From assembly GCA_938045655.1 (NCBI GenBank), contig CALIMO010000024.1:1-7625 (forward strand): 7,625 nucleotides of DNA, given 5' to 3'. This DNA is from an uncultured bacterium (GTDB lineage: Bacteria; Patescibacteriota; Saccharimonadia; Saccharimonadales; Saccharimonadaceae). The position numbers were made by a program, and so were the translations under genes. Shown piece after piece: positions 1 to 6,429 of the stretch (positions within the stretch are counted from its first letter, which is position 1; each line of letters begins with the position of its first letter). The notes under the pieces are model-generated. The model worked only from the letters and a program-made list of their open reading frames with translations, did no database searches and was not told the DNA's origin.

Positions 1-4
1 AATA

Positions 5-13
5 TGTTATAAT
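5..13 (+). promoter_or_regulatory. Extended -10 promoter of the microprotein gene
   Basis: The sequence TGTTATAAT is a perfect extended -10 element (TG, one base, TATAAT). It predicts transcription starting near base 20 and a leader of about 26 nt before the ATG at 46. The -35 region would lie outside the window, so only half the promoter can be judged. Confidence 0.6.
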
Positions 14-45
14 AGTAAAAATAAAGAAAATGGGAGAATTTTATA

Positions 46-132
46 ATGAATAAAAAAGAGGCTGGTAAAATTCAAAAACGTGCACTAAATACTTTCGAAG
101 GTGCTAAAAAAGGTTTTGAAAAGAAAGTTTAA
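46..132 (+). CDS. 28-residue basic microprotein, unknown function
   Basis: A short open frame of 28 codons ending in TAA. I do not recognise the product. It has nine Lys/Arg against three Glu, so it is strongly cationic, and has no Cys, Trp, membrane segment or signal peptide. Its second half carries two Phe-Glu pairs (residues 17-18 and 24-25), each followed by a Lys-Lys pair, so it may form an amphipathic helix or bind nucleic acid; that is inference. What supports a real gene is its surroundings: an extended -10 (5-13), an SD-like GGGAGA at 32-37 about 8 nt before the ATG, and a strong hairpin terminator 7 nt after the stop. Together they form a complete stand-alone transcription unit of roughly 150 nt. 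It could instead be a small RNA whose open frame is incidental. It also contains one copy of the TTCGAA motif found throughout this window (94-99). Confidence 0.55.
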   Translation: MNKKEAGKIQKRALNTFEGAKKGFEKKV

Positions 133-138
133 TTATAG

Positions 139-174
139 AAAATCGCTCAATCGAATTTGAGCGATTTTTATTTT
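139..174. terminator. Rho-independent terminator between microprotein gene and tyrS
   Basis: A hairpin with an uninterrupted stem of about 12 bp (arm 139-150, loop TCGAAT 151-156, arm 157-168) containing AATCGCTCAA paired with its complement. On the plus strand the stem runs into TTTTTATTTT, a good U-tract that ends the microprotein transcript. On the minus strand it starts shortly after the tyrS stop, but its tail (TTTTCTATAATT) is a weaker U-tract, so termination of tyrS here is likely but less efficient. Confidence 0.85.
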
Positions 175-175
175 A

Positions 176-1384
176 CTAGTCAATGAGTATGAAACTATTT
201 TTACCTTTTTTGAGTAGACCTTTTTCGGTTATTCGAATATCCTCTTGGAGTTTATTGCCGTTAAATGAAATTGAATTTGCTGAAATTAACCTTTTGGCAT
301 CGCTTTTGCTTTTAGCAAAATTCGTTTCGATCAATATTTCGCTAATAGTTTTATCTTTTGAAGCCACAGGAATTTCATATTTTAATACTTCGATTTCAGC
401 TTTAGTTAGGTTTTCGAAAGCTTTTCCGCCAAAGAGGACTTCTGTCGTAGAAATTACATTTTTTGCAACTTCTTCGCCATGAACGATTTCTACAACATTT
501 TTTGCTAATGCTTTTTGAGCAATTCGCAAGTGCTGATTCTCTTGATGATTTTTTTCGATTGTTTCAATCTCTTCTTTCGAAAGTATTGTTAGAATTTTTA
601 AATATTCGAAAACACTTTGATCATCTGAGTTAAGGAGGAATTGATACATTTTGAATGGTGATGTTTTTGAAGCATCAAGCCATAAAGCCCCACCTTCTGA
701 CTTGCCGAATTTTCGGCCAGTTGAACGATTAATAAGGAGTGGTGCTGTCATTGCAAAAACTTCAGCGCCTTCTTTCTTTCGAATTAAATTTACACCAGAA
801 AGTAAATTTCCCCACTGATCGCTTCCTCCGATTTGAAGTGAAACGCCGTTATTTTTGTATAAATACCAAAAATCATAACCTTGAAGAAGAGTATATGTAA
901 ACTCCGCAAAACTTAATCCGCTACCATTATTTATTCTACTTTTGAAAAAATCTCGGCTTATTAACTCTGCCATATTGAAATTTTTACCAATATCACGTAA
1001 AAAAGGTATTAACTCTATTTTCGAAAGCCAATCCGCATTATTTACGACTTCAAAATCTTGCCCAGCAAAAAGTTTCGAAACCTGAGATTTGAGAGCCTCG
1101 GTATTTTTAGCTACTATTTCAGGCGAGAGGAGTTGGCGCTCTTCAGTATCGCGCATATCACCAATCATTCCAGTACCACCACCAATTAGAAGAACTACTT
1201 TGTGACCATGATCAAGAAATCGCCTAACCATCATATAAACACTTAAATGACCAATATGAAGGCTATCAGCGGAAGGGTCAGCGCCAAGATAGATAGTTCG
1301 CTTTTCACTATCTAAAACTTTTGAATCTTGAAAAGTGGTTTGATTCCAGAAACCACGCCATTTTAGCTCTTCTGATAACTTCAT
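176..1384 (-). CDS. tyrS: Tyrosyl-tRNA synthetase
   Basis: A cytosolic class I aminoacyl-tRNA synthetase that activates tyrosine with ATP and charges tRNA-Tyr. The 402-residue product matches the usual bacterial length. The HIGH signature is exact (residues 43-46) after the GADPSAD loop, and the KMSKS-loop equivalent is KFGKS (225-229), the form typical of TyrS rather than the TyrZ type. Tyrosine-pocket residues are in place: Tyr32, Asp36, the Tyr164/Gln168/Asp171 set in YTLLQGYD, and GSDQWGN at 187-193. The C-terminal part, from about residue 345, looks like an S4 RNA-binding domain with the SKSDAKRLI helix. The ATG is supported by GGGAGAG at 1388-1394, 3 nt upstream. The predicted leader is only about 27 nt, too short for a T-box riboswitch. 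It is divergent from the penicillin-binding protein gene and shares a 123-bp control region with it. Confidence 0.97.
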   Translation of the reverse strand: MKLSEELKWRGFWNQTTFQDSKVLDSEKRTIYLGADPSADSLHIGHLSVYMMVRRFLDHGHKVVLLIGGGTGMIGDMRDTEERQLLSPEIVAKNTEALKSQVSKLFAGQDFEVVNNADWLSKIELIPFLRDIGKNFNMAELISRDFFKSRINNGSGLSFAEFTYTLLQGYDFWYLYKNNGVSLQIGGSDQWGNLLSGVNLIRKKEGAEVFAMTAPLLINRSTGRKFGKSEGGALWLDASKTSPFKMYQFLLNSDDQSVFEYLKILTILSKEEIETIEKNHQENQHLRIAQKALAKNVVEIVHGEEVAKNVISTTEVLFGGKAFENLTKAEIEVLKYEIPVASKDKTISEILIETNFAKSKSDAKRLISANSISFNGNKLQEDIRITEKGLLKKGKNSFILID

Positions 1385-1417
1385 TTACTCTCCCGTTATT
1401 ATATTTTATTATTAACT

Positions 1418-1446
1418 ATATTAACACAAAAAAAGCTTTTTTTCCA
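1418..1446 (-). promoter_or_regulatory. Predicted tyrS promoter
   Basis: Read on the minus strand, TGTTAATAT (1418-1426) is an extended -10. A weak -35, TGGAAA (1441-1446, four of six consensus bases), lies 17 bp upstream. The predicted start near 1411 gives a 27-nt leader containing the SD site. A TATAAT on the same strand at 1398-1403 is too close to the ATG, because its start would fall in the SD. Confidence 0.5.
1428..1443. repeat. Perfect A7-GC-T7 palindrome in divergent promoter region
   Basis: Seven A, then GC, then seven T form a perfect 16-bp inverted repeat inside the predicted tyrS promoter spacer and upstream of the penicillin-binding protein promoter. It could be an intrinsically bent A-tract, an UP-like element or a binding site. 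The sequence alone does not show which. It is not a good terminator because the stem has only one GC step. Confidence 0.5.
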
Positions 1447-1468
1447 GTATTATAAAAATTAAAAAATC

Positions 1469-1497
1469 TTGAAAACCATAAGCAATTGCGGTATAAT
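1469..1497 (+). promoter_or_regulatory. Sigma70-type promoter of the penicillin-binding protein gene
   Basis: TTGAAA (1469-1474), a 17-bp spacer and a consensus TATAAT (1492-1497) make the best -35/-10 pair in the window. Transcription should start near 1504, only about 4 nt before the ATG at 1508. This matters for gene calling because the TTG at 1469 that would extend the reading frame is the -35 box and lies upstream of the mRNA. Confidence 0.75.
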
Positions 1498-1507
1498 TGA
1501 GTGTAAT

Positions 1508-4258
1508 ATGGATAGAAGAAGAATGCTCAATAAAGATGGGAAATCTGTTGAAAAACGAACTGCTTCAAAAAAAGTGGGTTCACTAAAAAAACAGAATAAC
1601 CTAAGTTTATATACAAATTTAGCTCATCGAAGGAAAGAAAAGAAAGATTCGAAAGCTCGTGAGCGAGCAGAGTATCTTGCAAGTCTACCAAAAGACCCAG
1701 TGAAGAGATTTTTTTATCGTCTTCATCCAAAGCGAGTTTTAAAGTATTGGTTTAGTAAGCGCGGTTTATTTATGGCTTTAAAAATTTCCGCAGTGTTTAT
1801 TGTTATCGCTGTGGTCGGAATCGCGGCTGCTTTTGCCTACGTTTCGAAAGATTTAAATCAAATTAAGCCAGAAGAATTAGCTAAGAGAGTTCAGACTACA
1901 GTTTCGAAATACTACGATAGAAATGGGGAGCTTTTGTGGGAAGATAAGGGTTCTGGTGATTATAAGCTAGTTGTTGATAATTCTGAGATTTCAGACTATG
2001 TTAAAAAAGCAACTGTTGCTATTGAAGATCGAGATTTTTACAAGCATAAGGGTGTTGATTTAACTGCTATTATTCGTGCTTTCGTAAATAACTTTAGGGG
2101 TGGAGCGACTCAGGGTGGCTCAACTTTGACGCAACAGCTTATTAAACAAGTTTATTTCTCTAATGAATCCAGCGATCGTGGATTTAGCGGAATTCCACGA
2201 AAAATTAAAGAGATGATTCTTGCAGTTCAAGTTGAGCAAATGTATAATAAAGACCAAATTCTTTCACTATATTTGAATGAATCTCCATATGGTGGCCGCC
2301 GAAACGGAGTTGAATCTGGTGCACGAACTTATTTTGGTAAAAGTTCGAAAGATCTAACTTTGGCTGAGGCTGCATTATTAGCTTCTATCCCTAATAATCC
2401 AGCAGTTTATAATCCATATAATGTAAGCTATAATAAGAGCTTGATTGATCGTCAGCATAAAGTTTTGAATGATATGGTTTCTTGTGGGTTTATTACCGAA
2501 AAAGAGGCTAAAGAAGCTAAAGAATTCGATATTCTTGCAACAATTAAGCCAGAAAAAGATCAATATACAAATATTAAGGCACCACATTTTGTTCAAGAGG
2601 TTAAAAAGAAACTTGAAGAAAAACTTGGCGTTAAGGTTGTTGGTGCTGGTGGTCTAACTGTTAAAACTACGGTTGATTTAAAGGCTCAGTCTATTGCTGA
2701 AAATGCCGTTAATGCTGGTGCTAAAACTTTGTATGTTAGTGGCGCTGATAATATTTCTATGACGTCTGTTGATGTTGCAACTGGGCAAGTTATTGCTCAA
2801 GTTGGATCGGTTGACTATAATAAAGCTGGATATGGTCAAACTAATGCTTCAACTTCATCTCTTGACCCAGGTTCAAGTATTAAACCTATTGTCGATTATG
2901 CGGCTTTGTTTAACAAGAAGGATACCGTTTATACACCAGGAACAATTTTGAAGGACGAAAATATCGATTCGCAATATTGTAATGGAACATATGGGGCTTG
3001 TCAACTAAGGAATGCTTCGAAACAATTTTACGGTAGTGTACCAATTAGGTTCAGCCTTGGAAACTCTTTGAATATTGCAGCAGTTAAGGCGTTGAGTATT
3101 GTTGGTGTTGACGAAGGTTTGAGTGTTGCACAACAGCTTGGTGATAAATCTTATTGTAAAAATAGTAATGCTGGTCTTTCTGCTGCAATTGGTGGTGGAT
3201 GTTCGGTTCACCAGGATGAGCACACAAATGCTTTTGCATCTATTGCGCGAGGTGGTGTTTACAAAGAATTAACATATTTTACTGAAGTTAAAAATTCATC
3301 AAATCAAAAGATTTTTGAGTGGAAAGATGAATCAAAACAGGTGATTGATTCGCAGGCCGCATATGAATTGACTGATATTCTTGCTGATCCAAGTGCTCGA
3401 ACAACCACATTTGGCAGTCAAAGTCGAAGCTATGGATTTACGGTTCCTGGGGTCTGGACAGCTTCGAAAACCGGAACAACAGATAACGGAAAAGGTGCCG
3501 CCAAGGACTCTTGGATGATGAGTTATTCTCCTGTGGTTGCAACAGGTGTTTGGAGCGGAAACCATGACGGTCGGGCTTTGCGATCTCCTGATAACAGTCC
3601 TGTGCGTAGAGTGATTAATGAATATATGCGTGATGTTCACCATCAAGTTTATGCTTCTAATGGTAAATGGAAATCTGGAGATAAAATTGAAAGACCATCT
3701 GGAATTCGAAATTGTACGATAAATGGTAAGAATGACATTTGTCCGTCTTGGTGGGATAAAAATAAAACCGGTTCAGTCTCAAGAGAAATTGAGTTTGACA
3801 GTATTTCGAAAAAGAAAGCAACTAAATGTACACCGGAATCTACTCGAGTTAAACTAACTGTTTTCGAAACAACTGATCCAGTTTCTAAAAAGAAAACAAT
3901 AACGGCACCAGAAGGCTATAATGTGAATGAAGAAGATAATATTCATAACTGTTCAGATTCACAACCATCTATCTCGAGTGTTTCATACTCAAGGCATGCA
4001 AATTCAAATACTTACAGAATAAATATAAATATTGTAAAGGGGAATTTCGATATAACTTCAGTCGTGGTTAAGGTTGATGGCGCAACAATTAGTACTGCTC
4101 TTCCAACCGGAAACACACTCTCAACAGATTATACGTTTAATAAAGCTGGTCAAAATATTACGGTTGAAGTTACCGATTCTGGTGGATATAAAGTTTCCAA
4201 AAGTTATACAGGGCCTTCCTCAATAAGTACGGAAAATACAGCAGGCTCTTCAAGCTAA
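1508..4258 (+). CDS. Class A penicillin-binding protein (bifunctional glycosyltransferase/transpeptidase)
   Basis: A membrane-anchored enzyme that polymerises lipid II into glycan strands and cross-links stem peptides outside the membrane. Numbering is from the ATG at 1508 (916 aa). Residues 1-86 are a cytoplasmic tail with 28 Lys/Arg, and about 87-112 is one membrane helix. The GT51 domain shows EDRDFYKHKG (173-182, catalytic Glu173), GGSTLTQQ (203-210) and RKIKE (231-235). The transpeptidase domain shows SSIK (456-459, nucleophile Ser456), SLN (520-522) and KTGTT (654-658), so both activities look intact. About 820-900 looks like an Ig-like beta-sandwich, followed by a Ser/Thr tail. Eight Cys lie in the transpeptidase domain and C-terminal extension. 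The start could also be ATG 1523, behind a weak AGAAGA. TTG 1469 is rejected because it is the -35 box. PBP1a/PonA-like; it stands alone with its own promoter and terminator. Confidence 0.95.
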   Translation: MDRRRMLNKDGKSVEKRTASKKVGSLKKQNNLSLYTNLAHRRKEKKDSKARERAEYLASLPKDPVKRFFYRLHPKRVLKYWFSKRGLFMALKISAVFIVIAVVGIAAAFAYVSKDLNQIKPEELAKRVQTTVSKYYDRNGELLWEDKGSGDYKLVVDNSEISDYVKKATVAIEDRDFYKHKGVDLTAIIRAFVNNFRGGATQGGSTLTQQLIKQVYFSNESSDRGFSGIPRKIKEMILAVQVEQMYNKDQILSLYLNESPYGGRRNGVESGARTYFGKSSKDLTLAEAALLASIPNNPAVYNPYNVSYNKSLIDRQHKVLNDMVSCGFITEKEAKEAKEFDILATIKPEKDQYTNIKAPHFVQEVKKKLEEKLGVKVVGAGGLTVKTTVDLKAQSIAENAVNAGAKTLYVSGADNISMTSVDVATGQVIAQVGSVDYNKAGYGQTNASTSSLDPGSSIKPIVDYAALFNKKDTVYTPGTILKDENIDSQYCNGTYGACQLRNASKQFYGSVPIRFSLGNSLNIAAVKALSIVGVDEGLSVAQQLGDKSYCKNSNAGLSAAIGGGCSVHQDEHTNAFASIARGGVYKELTYFTEVKNSSNQKIFEWKDESKQVIDSQAAYELTDILADPSARTTTFGSQSRSYGFTVPGVWTASKTGTTDNGKGAAKDSWMMSYSPVVATGVWSGNHDGRALRSPDNSPVRRVINEYMRDVHHQVYASNGKWKSGDKIERPSGIRNCTINGKNDICPSWWDKNKTGSVSREIEFDSISKKKATKCTPESTRVKLTVFETTDPVSKKKTITAPEGYNVNEEDNIHNCSDSQPSISSVSYSRHANSNTYRININIVKGNFDITSVVVKVDGATISTALPTGNTLSTDYTFNKAGQNITVEVTDSGGYKVSKSYTGPSSISTENTAGSSS

Positions 4259-4262
4259 AAAT

Positions 4263-4289
4263 AAAACTACTCCTGATGGGGTAGTTTTT
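4263..4289. terminator. Bidirectional rho-independent terminator between convergent genes
   Basis: An 11-bp stem (4263-4273 with 4278-4288, one G-T pair) around a TGAT loop sits between two convergent genes. On the plus strand it is followed by TTTTTATTAT, and on the minus strand by TTTTATTTTT, so it should stop transcripts from both directions. It begins 4 nt after the penicillin-binding protein stop and 1 nt after the DUF5665-like stop. Confidence 0.88.
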
Positions 4290-4290
4290 A

Positions 4291-4575
4291 TTATCGCCGA
4301 TTTTGCATCGCATTTATAATAGATTGGATAAAGTCACCAATTCCGCCCGGAATGTTAACAAAAAAGTTAAGAATCCAAATTAACAAGAAGATTAGAACTG
4401 TTGCACCAATAGCGCTACCGAATCCAAAAGCTATTCCGCGAAAGAAATTAACTTTATAAATAGCCCAGCGACTTGGATAAATATCGTTAAAAACTTCTTC
4501 GAGCAAACCAATTTGAGCTCCGCGTGCATTGTCATCGGCTAGTTTTTTTGCAGATTTTTTTAGAATTTTATTCAT
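4291..4575 (-). CDS. Small membrane protein, DUF5665-like
   Basis: A 94-residue protein of unknown function. A Lys-rich N-terminus (Lys3, 6, 7, 10, 11) leads into a soluble, probably helical part with a YPSRWAIYKVNFFRGIAFG stretch (33-51). One strongly hydrophobic segment follows at about 52-73, carrying Gly residues at 47, 51, 53 and 57 that could support helix packing. A Pro-Gly-Gly turn (76-78) and a short amphipathic helix precede a basic end. The order of charged helix, R-x-L/N-x-F-x-x-G-x-x-x-G-x-G and membrane helix resembles what I recall of DUF5665. I assign it by recollection, not by a search, and no role is known to me. No SD site precedes the ATG, and the predicted start of transcription is one base upstream, so the mRNA is probably leaderless. 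It lies tail-to-tail with the penicillin-binding protein gene, which does not prove a functional link. Confidence 0.85.
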   Translation of the reverse strand: MNKILKKSAKKLADDNARGAQIGLLEEVFNDIYPSRWAIYKVNFFRGIAFGFGSAIGATVLIFLLIWILNFFVNIPGGIGDFIQSIINAMQNRR

Positions 4576-4582
4576 TGGAATT

Positions 4583-4611
4583 ATTTTAACATAAATATTC
4601 TAAAAACGCAA
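4583..4611 (-). promoter_or_regulatory. Promoter of the DUF5665-like gene, predicted leaderless
   Basis: On the minus strand, TTGCGT (4606-4611), a 17-bp spacer and TAAAAT (4583-4588) with an extended TG (4590-4591) form a complete promoter. The seventh base after the -10 is 4576, directly before the ATG at 4575. The stretch before the ATG reads AATTCCA and has no SD. Confidence 0.6.
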
Positions 4612-4616
4612 GCGCT

Positions 4617-4645
4617 TTGATTTTATTGAGAGATAGTGATAAAAT
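4617..4645 (+). promoter_or_regulatory. Promoter of the phosphohexomutase-aminopeptidase operon
   Basis: TTGATT (4617-4622), a 17-bp spacer and TAAAAT (4640-4645), preceded by an extended TG (4637-4638). The predicted start near 4652 leaves a 17-nt leader that just contains the SD AAGGAG at 4654-4659. Its -35 lies back-to-back with that of the divergent DUF5665-like promoter, with only 5 bp between them. Confidence 0.65.
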
Positions 4646-4668
4646 AGATATAAAAGGAGCTGGACTAA

Positions 4669-6429
4669 ATGAGCAAAGAATTAATAAAAGCCAAATCTAA
4701 TTTATCAAAGTTAGCTTTCGAAAATTTACAGAAGTGGCTTTTAGATGAAAAATATCATGAATTTAAAGCACAAATTTTGAATTTAATAAAAAATGAAGAT
4801 TGGGATGAGCTCGAGGATGCATTTTTTAAAATTTTGGAATTTGGTACTGCTGGGCGACGCGGTAAAGTTGGTGCTGGCTCTAATCGTATTAATTTAGTCA
4901 CAATCTCAGAAAGTGCACAGGCTCTCGCAAATTATTTAAAATCGCTTGATATTAATTCACCAAGTGTTGCAACTGCTTGGGATGTTCGAAATTCCTCTTG
5001 TGAGCTTTCAAAAAAATGTGCTGAAATTTTAGCCGCAAATAATATTGAAGTTTTTTATTTTGATACTCCACGTTCGACTCCAGAATTATCTTTTACAGTT
5101 CGAAATCTTAAAACTTCAGCGGGAATTGTGATTTCAGCTAGTCATAATCCGCCAGAAGATAATGGAATTAAGATCTATTGGAATGATGGCACACAAATTT
5201 CAGCTCCACACGATAAAAAAATAATGAAAATTGCTAAAAATATCGAAGAATTTAAAACTGGTGATTTTGATGAATTTGTAAAAAACGGTAAAATTAAAAT
5301 TTTGGGTGAAGAAAACGACCATTTTTATATCAAGGCTAATGCAAAATTATCTTTATCGAAAAATAGAAATGCAAAAATTGTTTTTTCACCGATTCACGGA
5401 ACTGGAACGACGAATTTATTGAAAACTCTTCAGTTTGCGGGTTTCGAAAATATCATTCTTGTTGATGAGCAGATGAATTTTGATGGTAATTTTTCAACGC
5501 TTCAAGATAGAAAACCAAATCCAGAAAATCTTTCTGCAAATAGAATGGTGATTTCAAAATTAAGAAAAGAACAAGCAGATATTGCTCTAACTACTGACCC
5601 AGATGCTGATCGAATTTGTGTAATGAGTCTTGAAAAAAATGGAGAAGTTCGAAGTTTTTCAGGCAATCAAACTGCAATTTTGGTGGCTGATTATATTCTT
5701 TCAAAGAAGCAAAAGGATCGAAATAAATATGCTGAACTTTATTTTGGGAACCGTGACTTTATTTGCAAAAGTTTTGTAACTACTGATATGCTAAATGTTT
5801 TAGCTAAAAAATATGGTGTAAAAATTTATGATGATTTGCTGGTTGGGTTTAAATTTATTGGTAAAAAAATATTACAAAAAGAAACGCTTGGAGAGAAGTT
5901 TATCGCTGGATTCGAAGAAAGCCTTGGTGGGCTCATTGGTTCGCAGACCAGAGACAAAGATGCTGCAACAATTGGATTGATGATAGCCGAGCTTGCATCG
6001 GAATTGAAACTTAAAAATCAAACTTTGGGTGAGAAGCTTGATGAAATTTATGCTGAAAATGGATATTTTGTTGAAAAGACTGAATCTCTTGAATTTAGTG
6101 GCGCTGAAGGATTTGCAAAAATGCAAGAAATTATGCAAAAAATACGAATTGGAAATAAAAATTTTGGTGCATTAAAAATGCGAGATTTCGAAAATTTAAC
6201 TGAGTTAGATTTTTCAACAAATGAAAAAAATAATTTTAAAATGTTGAAAAATGGAAATGCGATAAGTTTTATTTTTGGTTCAGAAGATAGAAGAATTACG
6301 ATTCGACCAAGCGGAACTGAGCCAAAAATGAAAATTTATGCTCAGTGGCGTTTCGAAAATAAACAAGATTGTGTGAAGATTGAGAATATTTTAAGTGATT
6401 TTAAGGAGAAAATTTTAAATGAGTGTTAA
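4669..6429 (+). CDS. Alpha-D-phosphohexomutase, PgcA/PGM2-like phosphoglucomutase
   Basis: A cytosolic enzyme moving phosphate between C1 and C6 of a hexose (glucose-1-P and glucose-6-P), or between C1 and C5 of a pentose in some relatives. At 586 residues it fits the long PgcA/PGM2 branch, not the roughly 450-residue PMM/GlmM branch. All four active-site loops are present: SASHNP (156-161, phosphoserine Ser158), the Mg-binding DPDADR (310-315), the sugar loop GFEES (414-418) and the phosphate-binding RPSGTEPK (546-553). The LEFGTAGRRG entry motif (56-65) has Arg where relatives such as PgcA have Met or Leu. The ATG follows AAGGAG (4654-4659) by 9 nt. It is the first gene of an operon, and the next start codon lies within its last 11 bp. 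The sugar specificity cannot be settled by eye. Supplying glucose-1-P for envelope sugars or ribose-1-P salvage are both plausible. Confidence 0.93.
   Translation: MSKELIKAKSNLSKLAFENLQKWLLDEKYHEFKAQILNLIKNEDWDELEDAFFKILEFGTAGRRGKVGAGSNRINLVTISESAQALANYLKSLDINSPSVATAWDVRNSSCELSKKCAEILAANNIEVFYFDTPRSTPELSFTVRNLKTSAGIVISASHNPPEDNGIKIYWNDGTQISAPHDKKIMKIAKNIEEFKTGDFDEFVKNGKIKILGEENDHFYIKANAKLSLSKNRNAKIVFSPIHGTGTTNLLKTLQFAGFENIILVDEQMNFDGNFSTLQDRKPNPENLSANRMVISKLRKEQADIALTTDPDADRICVMSLEKNGEVRSFSGNQTAILVADYILSKKQKDRNKYAELYFGNRDFICKSFVTTDMLNVLAKKYGVKIYDDLLVGFKFIGKKILQKETLGEKFIAGFEESLGGLIGSQTRDKDAATIGLMIAELASELKLKNQTLGEKLDEIYAENGYFVEKTESLEFSGAEGFAKMQEIMQKIRIGNKNFGALKMRDFENLTELDFSTNEKNNFKMLKNGNAISFIFGSEDRRITIRPSGTEPKMKIYAQWRFENKQDCVKIENILSDFKEKILNEC
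6403..6408 (+). promoter_or_regulatory. Ribosome binding site of the aminopeptidase inside the upstream gene
   Basis: AAGGAG lies 10 nt before the ATG at 6419 and inside the end of the phosphohexomutase gene. It decides the aminopeptidase start and supports translation of both genes from one mRNA. Confidence 0.75.

Noticed and set aside
30..53. Seven-codon open frame (ATG at 30) overlapping the microprotein start, a possible leader peptide
   Set aside because: It has no ribosome binding site of its own, and its second codon overlaps the GGGAG that serves the ATG at 46.
183..482. 99-codon open frame opposite tyrS
   Set aside because: It lies wholly antisense to the conserved C-terminal part of tyrS and has no recognisable domain or SD site.
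1469..1507. TTG start extending the penicillin-binding protein by 13 residues
   Set aside because: The TTG is the -35 box of a near-consensus promoter with its -10 at 1492-1497, so it should not be transcribed from that promoter; it also has no SD.
1385..1507. T-box or other riboswitch upstream of tyrS
   Set aside because: The predicted leader is about 27 nt and there is no specifier stem, T-box sequence or antiterminator pair.
3332..3646. 104-codon open frame opposite the transpeptidase domain
   Set aside because: It is antisense to the conserved KTG-containing region, and its composition is a mirror of that gene.
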